DNA from: Leisingera daeponensis
GTDB taxonomy: Bacteria; Pseudomonadota; Alphaproteobacteria; Rhodobacterales; Rhodobacteraceae
Length of the DNA stretch: 64,000 nucleotides
Reading direction: 5' to 3'
Assembly (NCBI RefSeq): GCF_019801465.1
Contig: NZ_JAHVJA010000003.1
Span: forward strand, 434,001-498,000
The notes beneath the pieces are model-generated. The model searched no databases. It saw only the letters and a program-made list of their open reading frames with translations, and was not told where the DNA came from. The position numbers and the translations under genes are program-made. Shown one piece after another: positions 29,208 to 38,311 of the stretch; the first letter of the stretch is position 1; every line of letters starts with the position of its first letter.

Positions 29208-31175
29208 TCAATTCACTGCAATCCCGGGTGGTTTTGCCAGGTCAACGATGTCACTCATGATTGAATTGAGTTCAAAATCCTTGGGAGTGTAGACACGGGC
29301 CACGCCCATGGACTTCAGCCTTTGCGCATCCTCGTCTGGGATGATGCCGCCCACGATCACCGGCACATGCCCAAGGCCTGCGTCCCGCATGCGCTGCATC
29401 ATCTCCTCGACCAGCGGCAGGTGGCTGCCCGACAGGATCGACAGGCCGACCACATGGGCGTCGTCCTTCTGCGCCGCATCCACCAGTTCTGCCGGGGTCA
29501 TGCGGATCCCGTCATAGGTGATGTCCATGCCGCAGTCGCGGGCGCGGAAGGCAATCTGCTCGGCGCCGTTGGAATGGCCGTCGAGGCCCGGTTTGCCGAC
29601 CACGAATTTGATCCGGCGGCCCAGCACGTCGCTGACCGCATTCACAGCGTCGCGCAAATCGTCCAGCCCTTCGGTCTTGTTGGACACCGAGGCCGACACC
29701 CCGGTGGGACCGCGGTAGGTGCCGTGGACCTTGCGCATTTCCTCGGCCCATTCACCGGTGGTAACTCCGGCCTTGGCGGCAGCAATTGAGGGTTCCATGA
29801 TATTGGCGCCTCTTTTCGCGGCGGCGCGCAGCGCGGCCAAGGCCGATTGCACCGCATCATTGTCACGCTCGCCGCGCCAGGCGTTCAGGCGGCTGATCTG
29901 CTCCTGTTCCACCGCCGGGTCGACCACCATGATGCCGCCGTCCTCGGTCTGCAGCGGCGAGGGCTCGCCCTCGGTCCACTTGTTGACGCCGACCACGATG
30001 GTCTCGTTCCTCTCGATCCGGTTCAGGCGTTCGGCGTTGGAATCCACCAGGCGGCCCTTCATGTACTCAATGGAGGCAACGGCGCCGCCCATTGATTCCA
30101 GGTTGGCCAGCTCGGCGCGCGCGCCTTCCTTCAGCTCCTCCACCTTGGCATCAACCGCTGGGTTGCCGTCGAACAGGTCGCCGTATTCCAGGAGGTCGGT
30201 CTCATAGGCCAGGATCTGCTGCATCCGCATAGACCACTGCTGGTCCCAGGGGCGGGGCAGGCCAAGCGCCTCGTTCCAGGCAGGCAGCTGCACGGCACGG
30301 GCACGGGCCTTCTTCGACAGCGTCACCGCCAGCATCTCGATCAGGATGCGGTAGACGTTGTTTTCCGGCTGCTGTTCTGTCAGCCCCAGAGAGTTCACCT
30401 GCACGCCGTAGCGGAAGCGGCGGAATTTCGGGTCGGCGACGCCATAGCGCTTCTCGCAGATCTCGTCCCACAGGTCGACAAAGGCGCGCATCTTGCACAT
30501 TTCAGTCACGAAGCGGATTCCCGCGTTCACGAAGAAGGAGATGCGCCCCACCATCGCCGGGAAGTCTTCCGGCGCGATGCGCGGCTTCAGCTCGTCCAGC
30601 ACCGCCTGTGCGGTCGCCAAGGCAAAGGCCAGTTCCTGCTCCGGTGTCGCGCCTGCCTCCTGCAGGTGGTAGGAGCAGACGTTCATCGGGTTCCATTTGG
30701 GCACGTTGGTGTAGCAGTACTCCGCCACGTCCGCGATCATCTTGAGGCTGGGCTTGGGCGGGCAGACATAGGTGCCGCGCGAGAGGTATTCCTTGATCAG
30801 GTCGTTCTGCACCGTGCCCTGCAGTTTCGACACATCGGCACCCTGTTCCTCTGCCACCGCGATGTACAGCGCCAGCAGCCAGGGGGCGGTGGCGTTGATG
30901 GTCATCGAGGTGTTCATCTGTTCCAGCGGGATCTCATTGAACAGGGTCCGCATGTCGCCCAGGTGGCAGACGGGCACGCCAACTTTGCCCACCTCGCCGC
31001 GGGCCAGCACGTGGTCGCTGTCATATCCGGTCTGGGTCGGCAGGTCGAAGGCGACAGACAGACCTGTCTGCCCCTTGGCCAGGTTGGCGCGGTAAAGCGC
31101 GTTGGATGCCGATGCCGTGGAGTGGCCGGCATAGGTGCGGATCAGCCAGGGGCGGTCTTTTTGCATCTGCGGCAT
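29208..31175 (-). CDS. ecm: Ethylmalonyl-CoA mutase
   Basis: Ecm is a B12-dependent mutase converting (2R)-ethylmalonyl-CoA to (2S)-methylsuccinyl-CoA. The 655-residue length and the start KDRPWLIRTYAGHSTASASNALYR match Ecm; methylmalonyl-CoA mutases are about 710 residues and read differently here. The catalytic block LPTQTGYDSDH and the B12-binding KPGLDGHSNGAEQ (DxHxxG) near residue 540 are present, and GLSILSGSH follows. It is divergent from the acyltransferase-ccr pair, as its product is the next step after ccr and the epimerase. Confidence 0.93.
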   Translation of the reverse strand: MPQMQKDRPWLIRTYAGHSTASASNALYRANLAKGQTGLSVAFDLPTQTGYDSDHVLARGEVGKVGVPVCHLGDMRTLFNEIPLEQMNTSMTINATAPWLLALYIAVAEEQGADVSKLQGTVQNDLIKEYLSRGTYVCPPKPSLKMIADVAEYCYTNVPKWNPMNVCSYHLQEAGATPEQELAFALATAQAVLDELKPRIAPEDFPAMVGRISFFVNAGIRFVTEMCKMRAFVDLWDEICEKRYGVADPKFRRFRYGVQVNSLGLTEQQPENNVYRILIEMLAVTLSKKARARAVQLPAWNEALGLPRPWDQQWSMRMQQILAYETDLLEYGDLFDGNPAVDAKVEELKEGARAELANLESMGGAVASIEYMKGRLVDSNAERLNRIERNETIVVGVNKWTEGEPSPLQTEDGGIMVVDPAVEQEQISRLNAWRGERDNDAVQSALAALRAAAKRGANIMEPSIAAAKAGVTTGEWAEEMRKVHGTYRGPTGVSASVSNKTEGLDDLRDAVNAVSDVLGRRIKFVVGKPGLDGHSNGAEQIAFRARDCGMDITYDGIRMTPAELVDAAQKDDAHVVGLSILSGSHLPLVEEMMQRMRDAGLGHVPVIVGGIIPDEDAQRLKSMGVARVYTPKDFELNSIMSDIVDLAKPPGIAVN

Positions 31176-31326
31176 GTCGGGCCTCGCGAGTCAGTGTGTC
31201 GGTAATTTTATTTCGTCAAGCAGATGTAAACTGCAATTTTCAACCCATGTCAATTCGCTGCGTTGCGGCAAATCTTCTGCCGGGGCAGGAAACCCGGGTG
31301 GCTTGCCGCTTGTAAAGGCTGTTGCC

Positions 31327-32775
31327 ATGCGCAACTGTTCTCACATGACGCAAACCGTGGAACTGCCGCTGTGGCTATTCATGCTGATCGTGGGTTTTGC
31401 CGCGGTGACCTTTGCGTCGCATTTCCTGTTCCCCTCTGTGCGATGGTTCTTCCGGCGGCGGCTGGAACGGGCGGTGGCTCGGCTCAATCAGCGGCTGGAA
31501 CGCCCGATTGAGCCGTTCAAGCTGGCGCGGCGCCACGACATGATCCAGCGGCTGATTCACGACCCGCAGGTGGCGCAGGCCGCCGCAGATCATGCGGCAG
31601 CGGAGGGAATCCCGGAGAACGTGGCCTTCGAGCAGGTGCGCCGTTATGCGCGCGAGATCGTGCCGGGCTTTTCGGCCTTTGCCTATTTCAGCCTGGCGAT
31701 CCGGGCGGCGCGGTTCCTGTCCAATGCGGTCTACCGGGTGCGGCTGGGCCATCAGGACGAGGAAGCGCTGCGGGCAATCGATCCTAATGCCACCGTGGTG
31801 TTTGTGATGAATCACCGCTCCAACATGGATTACGTTCTGGTCACCTATCTGGCGGCGGAACGCTCAGCGCTGTCTTATGCGGTCGGCGAATGGGCGCGGG
31901 TCTGGCCGCTCAGCCGCCTGATCCGGGCGATGGGCGCCTATTTCATCCGACGCCGCTCGCGCAACGACCTCTACCGCAAGGTGCTGGCGGCCTATGTTCG
32001 GCTGGCCACCCGCGGCGGTTCCACCCAGGCGATGTTTCCCGAAGGCGGTCTAAGCCTCAATGGCGCCTTGGCCGCACCCAAACTGGGGCTGCTGAAATAC
32101 ATCGTTGAGGGCTACGACCCGGACCGGCGCGACGTGGTGTTTGTGCCGGTGGCTCTGAACTACGACCGGGTGCTGGAGGACAAGATCCTGACCTCTGCCG
32201 CCAGGGCGGGCGACCGGCGGTTCCGCGCCCGCATCGGGCTGGTCGCGCTGCGGCTGCTGCGGCAGCTGTGGCTGTGGATGACCGGGCGCTATCACCGGTC
32301 CGGCTATGCCGGGGTGAATTTCGGCCGCCCGCTCAGCCTGGCAGGTTTCGGTGCCGGGCGTGAGGGCGACATCACCAAACCGCTGGCGCGGGAGCTGATG
32401 CAGCGTATCAGCGCCATTGTCCCGGTGCTGCCGGTGCCGCTGATTGCCGCGATTCTGCTGCGGCACGGGCCGCTCAGCCGGGCGGCAATCGGGCACCGGC
32501 TGAAGGATCTGATCTCCGCGATGCCGCTGGCGCATGTCCATATGCCGCGGGAAAATCTGTCCTGCGCAGTTGAGGCCGGGCTGCGCCAGCTGTTGCGGCG
32601 CGGACTGGCCACGGAAGCCGGCGGGCAGATCGTGCCGGCCGCAGACCGCCGCGACCTGCTGGCGTTTTATGCCAATTCAATCCGTCACCTGCTGCCCAAC
32701 GGCGGCGGTCCGGATGGCGGCCAGGGTGGCTTTTCTGCACCTGCTAAGGGCAATGCTGCATCCGCAGGGTTATAA
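31327..32775 (+). CDS. PlsB-like glycerophospholipid acyltransferase
   Basis: The 482-residue protein has a membrane segment at about 15-35, a catalytic HX4D as NHRSNMD near residue 158, and downstream motifs SRLIRAMGAYFIRRRSRN, AMFPEGGLSLNG and VFVPVALNYDRVLED. This order resembles glycerol-3-phosphate acyltransferases, and the length is intermediate between PlsC and full PlsB. I place the start at the ATG 31327, with AAAGG upstream; an ATG at 31345 is possible. It precedes ccr by 112 bp, possibly with its own promoter. Confidence 0.82.
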   Translation: MRNCSHMTQTVELPLWLFMLIVGFAAVTFASHFLFPSVRWFFRRRLERAVARLNQRLERPIEPFKLARRHDMIQRLIHDPQVAQAAADHAAAEGIPENVAFEQVRRYAREIVPGFSAFAYFSLAIRAARFLSNAVYRVRLGHQDEEALRAIDPNATVVFVMNHRSNMDYVLVTYLAAERSALSYAVGEWARVWPLSRLIRAMGAYFIRRRSRNDLYRKVLAAYVRLATRGGSTQAMFPEGGLSLNGALAAPKLGLLKYIVEGYDPDRRDVVFVPVALNYDRVLEDKILTSAARAGDRRFRARIGLVALRLLRQLWLWMTGRYHRSGYAGVNFGRPLSLAGFGAGREGDITKPLARELMQRISAIVPVLPVPLIAAILLRHGPLSRAAIGHRLKDLISAMPLAHVHMPRENLSCAVEAGLRQLLRRGLATEAGGQIVPAADRRDLLAFYANSIRHLLPNGGGPDGGQGGFSAPAKGNAASAGL

Positions 32776-32795
32776 AATTACCCAAATGCGGCAAA

Positions 32796-32816
32796 AGAGG
32801 TTGCAATATTACCTCT
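32796..32816. promoter_or_regulatory. Dyad upstream of ccr
   Basis: AGAGGT and ACCTCT form 6-bp arms around a 9-bp AT-rich spacer, 72 bp before the ccr ATG. TGCGGCAAA lies just before it (32787-32795) and recurs upstream of ecm (31264-31272). Confidence 0.45.
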
Positions 32817-32887
32817 CCAATCCTATCCATCAGGTAACCGCTGCGATTCTGCACCGCGGCATAGGACAGGATACAAAGGAGGCCATC

Positions 32888-34168
32888 ATGGCATTGGATA
32901 CCCAGACTGACGTCATGTCGTACGAGGCGCCGGAGAAAGATCTCTATGAACTGGGGGAAATCCCCCCGATGGGTTATGTGCCCAAGAAAATGTACGCCTG
33001 GGCGATCCGCAAGGAGCGGCACGGCGAACCGAACACCGCGATGCAGCAGGAAGTCGTTGATGTGCCTGAGCTGGACAGCAACGAGGTGCTGGTCCTGGTG
33101 ATGGCGGCCGGCGTCAACTACAACGGCGTCTGGGCCTCACTCGGCAAACCGATTTCTCCGTTTGATGGCCACGGAAAGCCGTTCCACATCGCCGGCTCGG
33201 ATGCCTCGGGCATCGTCTGGGCGGTTGGCTCCAAGGTGACCCGCTGGAAGGTCGGCGACGAAGTGGTCATCCACTGCAACCAGGACGACGGTGACGACGA
33301 GCACTGCAACGGCGGCGACCCGATGTATTCCAACAGCCAGCGGATCTGGGGCTATGAGACCCCGGACGGCTCGTTTGCCCAGTTCACCAACGTTCAGGCT
33401 CAGCAGCTGATGCCGCGCCCCAAGCACCTGACCTGGGAAGAAAGCGCCTGCTACACGCTGACGCTGGCCACCGCCTACCGGATGCTGTTCGGCCATGAGC
33501 CGCACGACCTGAAGCCGGGCCAGAACGTGCTGGTCTGGGGCGCCTCGGGCGGTCTTGGCTCCTATGCGATCCAGCTGATCAACACCGCCGGCGCCAATGC
33601 CATCGGGGTGATCTCCGACGAGAGCAAGCGCGACTTCGTCATGGGCCTGGGCGCCAAGGGCGTTCTGAACCGCAAGGACTTCAACTGCTGGGGACAGCTG
33701 CCCACCGTGAATACCCCGGAATACGCCGAATGGTTCAAGGAGGCCCGCAAGTTCGGCAAGGCGATCTGGGACATAACCGGCAAGGGCGTGAACGTCGACA
33801 TGGTGTTCGAGCACCCCGGTGAAAGCACCTTCCCGGTCTCCACCTTCGTGGTCAAGAAGGGCGGCATGGTCGTGATTTGCGCCGGCACCACCGGCTATAA
33901 CCTGACCTTCGACGTGCGCTACATGTGGATGCACCAGAAACGCCTGCAGGGCTCCCACTTTGCCCACCTGAAGCAGGCTTCGGCGGCCAACCAGCTGATG
34001 GTCGAACGCCGCCTGGATCCCTGCATGTCCGAAGTTTTCACCTGGGCGGATCTGCCGGAAGCGCACATGAAAATGATGCGCAACGAGCACCTGCCGGGCA
34101 ACATGTCGGTGCTGGTGCAGGCTCCGAAGACCGGTTTGCGCACCCTTCAGGATGTGCTCGACGCCTGA
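32888..34168 (+). CDS. ccr: Crotonyl-CoA carboxylase/reductase
   Basis: Ccr reductively carboxylates crotonyl-CoA to ethylmalonyl-CoA with NADPH; it is the signature enzyme of the ethylmalonyl-CoA pathway. The 426-residue protein is a zinc-less MDR enzyme with GVNYNGVWASLGKPISPFDGHG, AGSDASGIVW, NADPH-binding WGASGGLGSYA, and the Ccr-specific insert block CNQDDGDDEHCNGGDPMYSNSQRIWGYE. The ATG at 32888 follows AAAGGAGG. It is transcribed away from ecm, and an intrinsic terminator follows. Confidence 0.95.
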   Translation: MALDTQTDVMSYEAPEKDLYELGEIPPMGYVPKKMYAWAIRKERHGEPNTAMQQEVVDVPELDSNEVLVLVMAAGVNYNGVWASLGKPISPFDGHGKPFHIAGSDASGIVWAVGSKVTRWKVGDEVVIHCNQDDGDDEHCNGGDPMYSNSQRIWGYETPDGSFAQFTNVQAQQLMPRPKHLTWEESACYTLTLATAYRMLFGHEPHDLKPGQNVLVWGASGGLGSYAIQLINTAGANAIGVISDESKRDFVMGLGAKGVLNRKDFNCWGQLPTVNTPEYAEWFKEARKFGKAIWDITGKGVNVDMVFEHPGESTFPVSTFVVKKGGMVVICAGTTGYNLTFDVRYMWMHQKRLQGSHFAHLKQASAANQLMVERRLDPCMSEVFTWADLPEAHMKMMRNEHLPGNMSVLVQAPKTGLRTLQDVLDA

Positions 34169-34206
34169 AGGCGGACGGACGCTAAAAGCTGAAAAAAACA
34201 CAGTCT

Positions 34207-34244
34207 CCCGCGAATCGCCCTGGCGTTTCGCGGGTTCTCTTTTT
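34207..34244 (+). terminator. Intrinsic terminator of ccr
   Basis: CCCGCGAA/TTCGCGGG form a perfect 8-bp stem with a 12-nt loop, followed by TTCTCTTTTTAA. It lies 38 bp after the ccr stop. Confidence 0.88.
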
Positions 34245-34384
34245 AATTTACCTTTTCAAATGTTTATCTGTGCTTGCCCCGCCGGTTGCGTGGAGTGTTG
34301 CGCGCAAAGCTGCATTTAAGATAAACCTTTGGTGGCATGCGGCTGTCCCTGAACACCTGCGGACGGCGTCAATCGGCCCGATTT

Positions 34385-34448
34385 TGACCAAAGGGTCAGA
34401 AATGCCATTGACCGGAGTAACTTGGCCGCTGCAATAAGGCCGAAGTTA
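34385..34448. promoter_or_regulatory. Two dyads upstream of luxR
   Basis: TGACC-AAAG-GGTCA (34385-34398) and a 10-bp arm pair, TAACTTGGCC (34418-34427) with GGCCGAAGTTA (34438-34448), lie in the luxR leader. The second would form a bulged hairpin in RNA or a protein site. The stretch 34245-34384 before them is AT-rich and shows no gene. Confidence 0.4.
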
Positions 34449-34520
34449 TATGCCATGCCTGACGCGACGGGGTGCACCGGCATATTTCACGAACTCCAGC
34501 GGACGGCGGCAGAAGAAACG

Positions 34521-35240
34521 ATGGCAGGCAAAGCAGAACTGGACCGTATTCTGGAGGCGCTCGACGCCACTGATACTCTCGATGGTCTTCAGCAGATCAT
34601 TGAGCAGGTCTGTGTTGTGTTTGGCGTCGACCATGCCATGTACCACTGGGTCGACAGCGCCGGCGACCATTACTACTTTGGTACGTATCCGCAGGTTTGG
34701 ACCGATCGGTATCAGGAAAAGGGTTATGTCCGCGTCGACCCGGTTGTGGCCGGCTGTTACCAGCGCTTTCATCCCGTGGACTGGAAACGCCTGGACTGGT
34801 CGCCGAAACCGGCCCGGGAGTTTCTCAAGGACGCGCTGGAGCATGGGGTCGGCAATCAGGGCTACTCGATCCCGGTCCGCGGGCCGAACGGGCAGTTTGC
34901 CGTGTTCACCGTCAGCCACAACTGCGACGATGAGGTCTGGGAAAAATTGACGGAGCGGTACAGCCGCGACATGATCCTGATGGCGCATTACTTCAACCGG
35001 AAGGCGCTGGAATTCGAACCCGACCGCAGCCCGGAGCAAACCCAGCCGCTGTCGCCGCGCGAGGTGGACGCGCTGACCCTGCTGGCGATCGGCTACAGCC
35101 GCGCGCAGGTGGCCAAGACCCTGTCCATTTCGGAGCATACGCTGCGCGTCTACATCGAAAGCGCCCGTTTCAAGCTTGGGGCGATCAACACCACCCATGC
35201 CATTGCCCGCGCGATGTCGCTCGGTTTGATTGTGATTTAA
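34521..35240 (+). CDS. luxR: LuxR family autoinducer-binding transcription factor
   Basis: The 239-residue form has an N-terminal autoinducer-binding domain (YHWVDSAGDHYYFGTYPQVWTDRYQEKGYVRVDPVV, with the conserved Trp, Tyr, Asp and Pro) and a C-terminal LuxR helix-turn-helix (LSPREVDALTLLAIGYSRAQVAKTLSISEHTLRVYIESARFKLGA). It should bind an N-acyl-homoserine lactone and regulate target promoters, including perhaps luxI next to it. The start is uncertain: in-frame TTG 34422 and ATG 34455 would add residues, but 34521 matches the usual length. Confidence 0.9.
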   Translation: MAGKAELDRILEALDATDTLDGLQQIIEQVCVVFGVDHAMYHWVDSAGDHYYFGTYPQVWTDRYQEKGYVRVDPVVAGCYQRFHPVDWKRLDWSPKPAREFLKDALEHGVGNQGYSIPVRGPNGQFAVFTVSHNCDDEVWEKLTERYSRDMILMAHYFNRKALEFEPDRSPEQTQPLSPREVDALTLLAIGYSRAQVAKTLSISEHTLRVYIESARFKLGAINTTHAIARAMSLGLIVI

Positions 35241-35333
35241 CGGCCGGGTGTGAAAGCTACCGTAAATATACTCAGAGATTGCGGCCAATAGCCGTACCCT
35301 GTCCCCACTGTTCAACCAGAAGGGGATTAAATC

Positions 35334-35975
35334 ATGCTTCGTTATATCTATGGCCGCGATCTTTACGCACACGCTGATCTGGCGCGGTCGATGTTCCGGG
35401 ACCGGGCGGACCAGTTCAAGACCCGGCTCGGCTGGGACGTGCAGGTTGACCGGAACGGCGAGGAACGCGATCAGTATGACGCGCTCAATCCGCTCTATGT
35501 GATCTGGGAAATGCCTGACGGCAGCCACGGCGGTTCGATGCGGTTCCTGCCCACCACCGGCCCGGTGATGGTCAATGACATCTTTCTGGACCTGGCGGGC
35601 GGTGTGCCCATCAGCAGCCCGCTGATATGGGAGTGCACCCGTTTCTGCCTGTCGCGCGCGGCAGGCAGAAACGTGGCCGGAGCGCTGACCCTGGGCGGCG
35701 TGGAAATCATGCGCAACTTCTCCGTCGCCCACTTTGCCGGCGTTTTTGACCGCCGCATGGTGCGGATCTACCGCAGCCTGGGGTTCAGCCCGGAGGTGAT
35801 CGGCAGCCAGGGCGAGGGGCGGAACAGGATCTGCCTTGGGCTTTGGGAATACACGCCTGAAGTCTATCGGAACGTGGCCGCCAAGGCGGGCGTCGCGCCG
35901 GAATTGTCGCGCCTGTGGTTCGATCTCTCCTTTGGCAGTGCAGAGGCGCCGGAGCCGATGGCGCTGACGGCCTGA
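35334..35975 (+). CDS. luxI: LuxI family acyl-homoserine-lactone synthase
   Basis: LuxI enzymes make N-acyl-homoserine lactone from S-adenosylmethionine and an acyl-ACP. The 213-residue protein has conserved Arg24, Phe28 and Trp34 (in RSMFRDRADQFKTRLGWDV), the acidic ERDQYD block, GSMRFLPTTGPVMV and WECTRFCLS. AGAAGGGGATTAAATC precedes the ATG. The acyl chain made cannot be predicted. It is adjacent to luxR, so the two form a complete quorum-sensing module. Confidence 0.93.
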   Translation: MLRYIYGRDLYAHADLARSMFRDRADQFKTRLGWDVQVDRNGEERDQYDALNPLYVIWEMPDGSHGGSMRFLPTTGPVMVNDIFLDLAGGVPISSPLIWECTRFCLSRAAGRNVAGALTLGGVEIMRNFSVAHFAGVFDRRMVRIYRSLGFSPEVIGSQGEGRNRICLGLWEYTPEVYRNVAAKAGVAPELSRLWFDLSFGSAEAPEPMALTA

Positions 35976-35989
35976 GGCATTTGCAATAC

Positions 35990-36019
35990 GGGGCCGGTTC
36001 CGCTGGCGGACCCGGCCCC
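35990..36019. other. GC-rich hairpin after luxI
   Basis: GGGGCCGG and CCGGCCCC form an 8-bp stem with a further CCGC/GCGG inside. No T-run follows. It may terminate luxI or separate it from the helicase, whose ATG is 19 bp later. Confidence 0.45.
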
Positions 36020-36038
36020 GCGGCTGTAGGGTCGCGCC

Positions 36039-37577
36039 ATGACAGCTCTGCCCGTACAGTTTTCCGATGACCAGGCCACCGCTTATGACAGCGTGACCGA
36101 ACTCCTGCGCCAGGCGGGGGTGGACCTTGATGACGGGCTCCTGCACCCGCCCCGCGGCGACGCTGGTGTGATGGCGGTGATCGGCAAAGCGGGATCGGGC
36201 AAGACCCTGCTGCTCGCGGAGCTTTACAAGGCGCTGGAGCAGTCAGGGGTCGAGGTTGTCTCCGGCGACTATGAGAGCCGCAAGAAGGGCGATGACCGCC
36301 GTACCCTGGCGATCCTGGCGCCGACCAACAAGGCTGCCAGTGTGCTGCGCCTGCGCGGGGTGCCGGCCACCACCATCCACCGCATTCTCTACACGCCGGT
36401 CTATGACCCGGAATTTGAGAAGATCGCGGAATGGCTGGCAGGGCAGGGCGACCAGCCCGAGATCGAAGGGCTGACGGAAGCGGCGCTGGCGCGCGCCGCG
36501 GCCTTCTACGAGAAGAACAAGTCGATCCCAGGGGCGCTGGCCGCTGCCGGCCTGCGCGGCTCCGACTTCATCACCGGCTGGAAGCGGCGCGAGGAGCCGC
36601 TGGACATCGGCTTTGTCGATGAGGCCTCGATGCTGGACGACCGGCAGTTCGAGGATCTGAAGGAGATTTTCCCGAACCTGATCCTGTTCGGCGACCCGGC
36701 GCAGCTGGCGCCGGTCAACCAGTCCGGCTCGATGGTGTTTGACGCGCTGCCGGAGCCGCGGCGCCTGATCCTGAACCGCATTCACCGGCAGGAGGCGGGC
36801 AACCCGATCCTGGACCTGGCCCATGCGCTGGCCGACCCGCAGCTGGGGTTCCAGGATTTCGAGCGGATGATCGAGGACACCGCGCGGCGCGACGACCGCG
36901 TGGTCTGGGGCCAGCGGGTGGAGGTTGACCTGATGGCGCGCTCGCCGGTGCTGGTCTGGCGCAACAACACCCGCATCCGGCTGATCAATGCCTTCCGCAC
37001 CGTCTATGGCGCGCCGGAAGATGAGCTGATCGCCGGCGAGCCGCTGATCTGCGACGGCATCGAACTGCCGATGAAGCACCGCAAGAAGCGCCTGGACCTG
37101 GAAGCCCGCGGCCTGATCAAGGGGGCGCAGGTGATCTTCCTCGGCTCCGGCCGCAAGCCCGGCTTTTCCCGGCTGCACGTGATGGGGGCGGAGGACCCTC
37201 AGGTTTCTGCCGCCTCGATCGTCAAGATCGAGAAACCGGATGAGGAAGAACCCTTCATTCCCTATGCCGCCCGCATGGGGGCGACGTTTCTGCATGGGGC
37301 GGCTGTAACCATCCATAAGGCGCAAGGCAGCCAGTGGGAGACCGCGCAGGTCTTTGCCCCCGACATCTATGCCGCGGCCCGTATGGGCCGGGTGGAGGCA
37401 GGGCAGCCGCTGTGGAAACGGCTGGCTTATGTGGCAATCACCCGCGCGCAGGAACGGCTGATCTGGGTGGTCCGCAACCGGCTGGCCAAGCCCAACGGCC
37501 CGCTGCCGGTGGATGACCTGAAAGCAATTCCGGCCGCGGCGCTGACGCTGGAAGCACAGGAGGAGACCCCGGCATGA
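36039..37577 (+). CDS. RecD-like superfamily 1 ATP-dependent DNA helicase
   Basis: The 512-residue protein has helicase motifs in order: Walker A (GKAGSGKTLLL, about 50), TNKAASVLRLRGVPATTIHR (Ia), Walker B IGFVDEASML, GDPAQLAPVNQSG (III), and the C-terminal blocks HGAAVTIHKAQGSQWE (V) and YVAITRAQERLIWV (VI). This is the compact AAA/UvrD-C2-type group related to RecD and Dda, not the RecD subunit of RecBCD. It probably acts in DNA repair or replication. The stop overlaps the next ATG. Confidence 0.87.
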   Translation: MTALPVQFSDDQATAYDSVTELLRQAGVDLDDGLLHPPRGDAGVMAVIGKAGSGKTLLLAELYKALEQSGVEVVSGDYESRKKGDDRRTLAILAPTNKAASVLRLRGVPATTIHRILYTPVYDPEFEKIAEWLAGQGDQPEIEGLTEAALARAAAFYEKNKSIPGALAAAGLRGSDFITGWKRREEPLDIGFVDEASMLDDRQFEDLKEIFPNLILFGDPAQLAPVNQSGSMVFDALPEPRRLILNRIHRQEAGNPILDLAHALADPQLGFQDFERMIEDTARRDDRVVWGQRVEVDLMARSPVLVWRNNTRIRLINAFRTVYGAPEDELIAGEPLICDGIELPMKHRKKRLDLEARGLIKGAQVIFLGSGRKPGFSRLHVMGAEDPQVSAASIVKIEKPDEEEPFIPYAARMGATFLHGAAVTIHKAQGSQWETAQVFAPDIYAAARMGRVEAGQPLWKRLAYVAITRAQERLIWVVRNRLAKPNGPLPVDDLKAIPAAALTLEAQEETPA

Positions 37578-38311
37578 CGAAATCGATCCTGATCACCGGT
37601 GCCAGCTCCGGCATCGGCCGCGCTGTGGCAGAGCTGTTTCTGGCCGAGGGCTGGCAGGTCGGCTTGGCCGCGCGCCGGGCGGAGAAACTGGAAGACGTTG
37701 CGCAGGGGCACGCCAATGCCCATGTTCTGCCTGCCGACGTGACCGATCCGGCAGCGGTCGATCACGCGGTGGATGCTTTTGCAATGGCGGCGGGGCGGCT
37801 GGATGTGCTGTTCAACAACGCCGGCATCTTCACACCGCCGGGTACCATTGACGAAATCCCGCTGGAGGACTGGTTCGCTTCCGTGAACGTGAACCTCACC
37901 GGCATGTTCCTGACTGCGCGGGCCGCCTTCCGGCAGATGCGGCGGCAATCGCCGCAGGGCGGGCGGATCATCAACAACGGCTCCATTGCAGCCCACGTGC
38001 CGCGCCCGCACTCAGCGCCCTATGCCGCGACCAAGGCGGCCATCACCGGCCTGACCAAAAGCCTGTCTCTGGACGGCCGCCCGTTTGACATCGCCTGCGG
38101 CCAGATCGACATCGGCAACACCCGGACACCGATGGTTGAAGACCTGAGCCAGCGCCACGCCGAGGCCAATCCGGGTGCTGAACCGATGCACACCTTCGCG
38201 GTGGAGGACGCGGCGAAATCGGTGCTGCACATGGCCGGTCTGCCGCTGGAGGCCAATGTTCAGTTCATGACGGTGATGGCAACCAAGATGCCCTACATCG
38301 GCCGCGGCTGA
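37574..38311 (+). CDS. Short-chain dehydrogenase/reductase
   Basis: The 245-residue protein is a classical SDR: TGASSGIGRA binds the cofactor, NNAG follows, then the Ser in NNGSIAAHV and the catalytic YAATK with Lys. The Gly motif plus ARR suggest NADP, by general family rule. The substrate is unknown. It overlaps the helicase stop by 4 bp but a shared function is not obvious. Confidence 0.88.
   Translation: MTKSILITGASSGIGRAVAELFLAEGWQVGLAARRAEKLEDVAQGHANAHVLPADVTDPAAVDHAVDAFAMAAGRLDVLFNNAGIFTPPGTIDEIPLEDWFASVNVNLTGMFLTARAAFRQMRRQSPQGGRIINNGSIAAHVPRPHSAPYAATKAAITGLTKSLSLDGRPFDIACGQIDIGNTRTPMVEDLSQRHAEANPGAEPMHTFAVEDAAKSVLHMAGLPLEANVQFMTVMATKMPYIGRG

Noticed and set aside
29208-31175. Calling this gene methylmalonyl-CoA mutase
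   Set aside because: The length of 655 residues, the N-terminal sequence and the adjacent ccr gene all favour ethylmalonyl-CoA mutase.
35241-35333. Lux box upstream of luxI
   Set aside because: I looked for an 18-20 bp dyad in this gap and found no convincing one.
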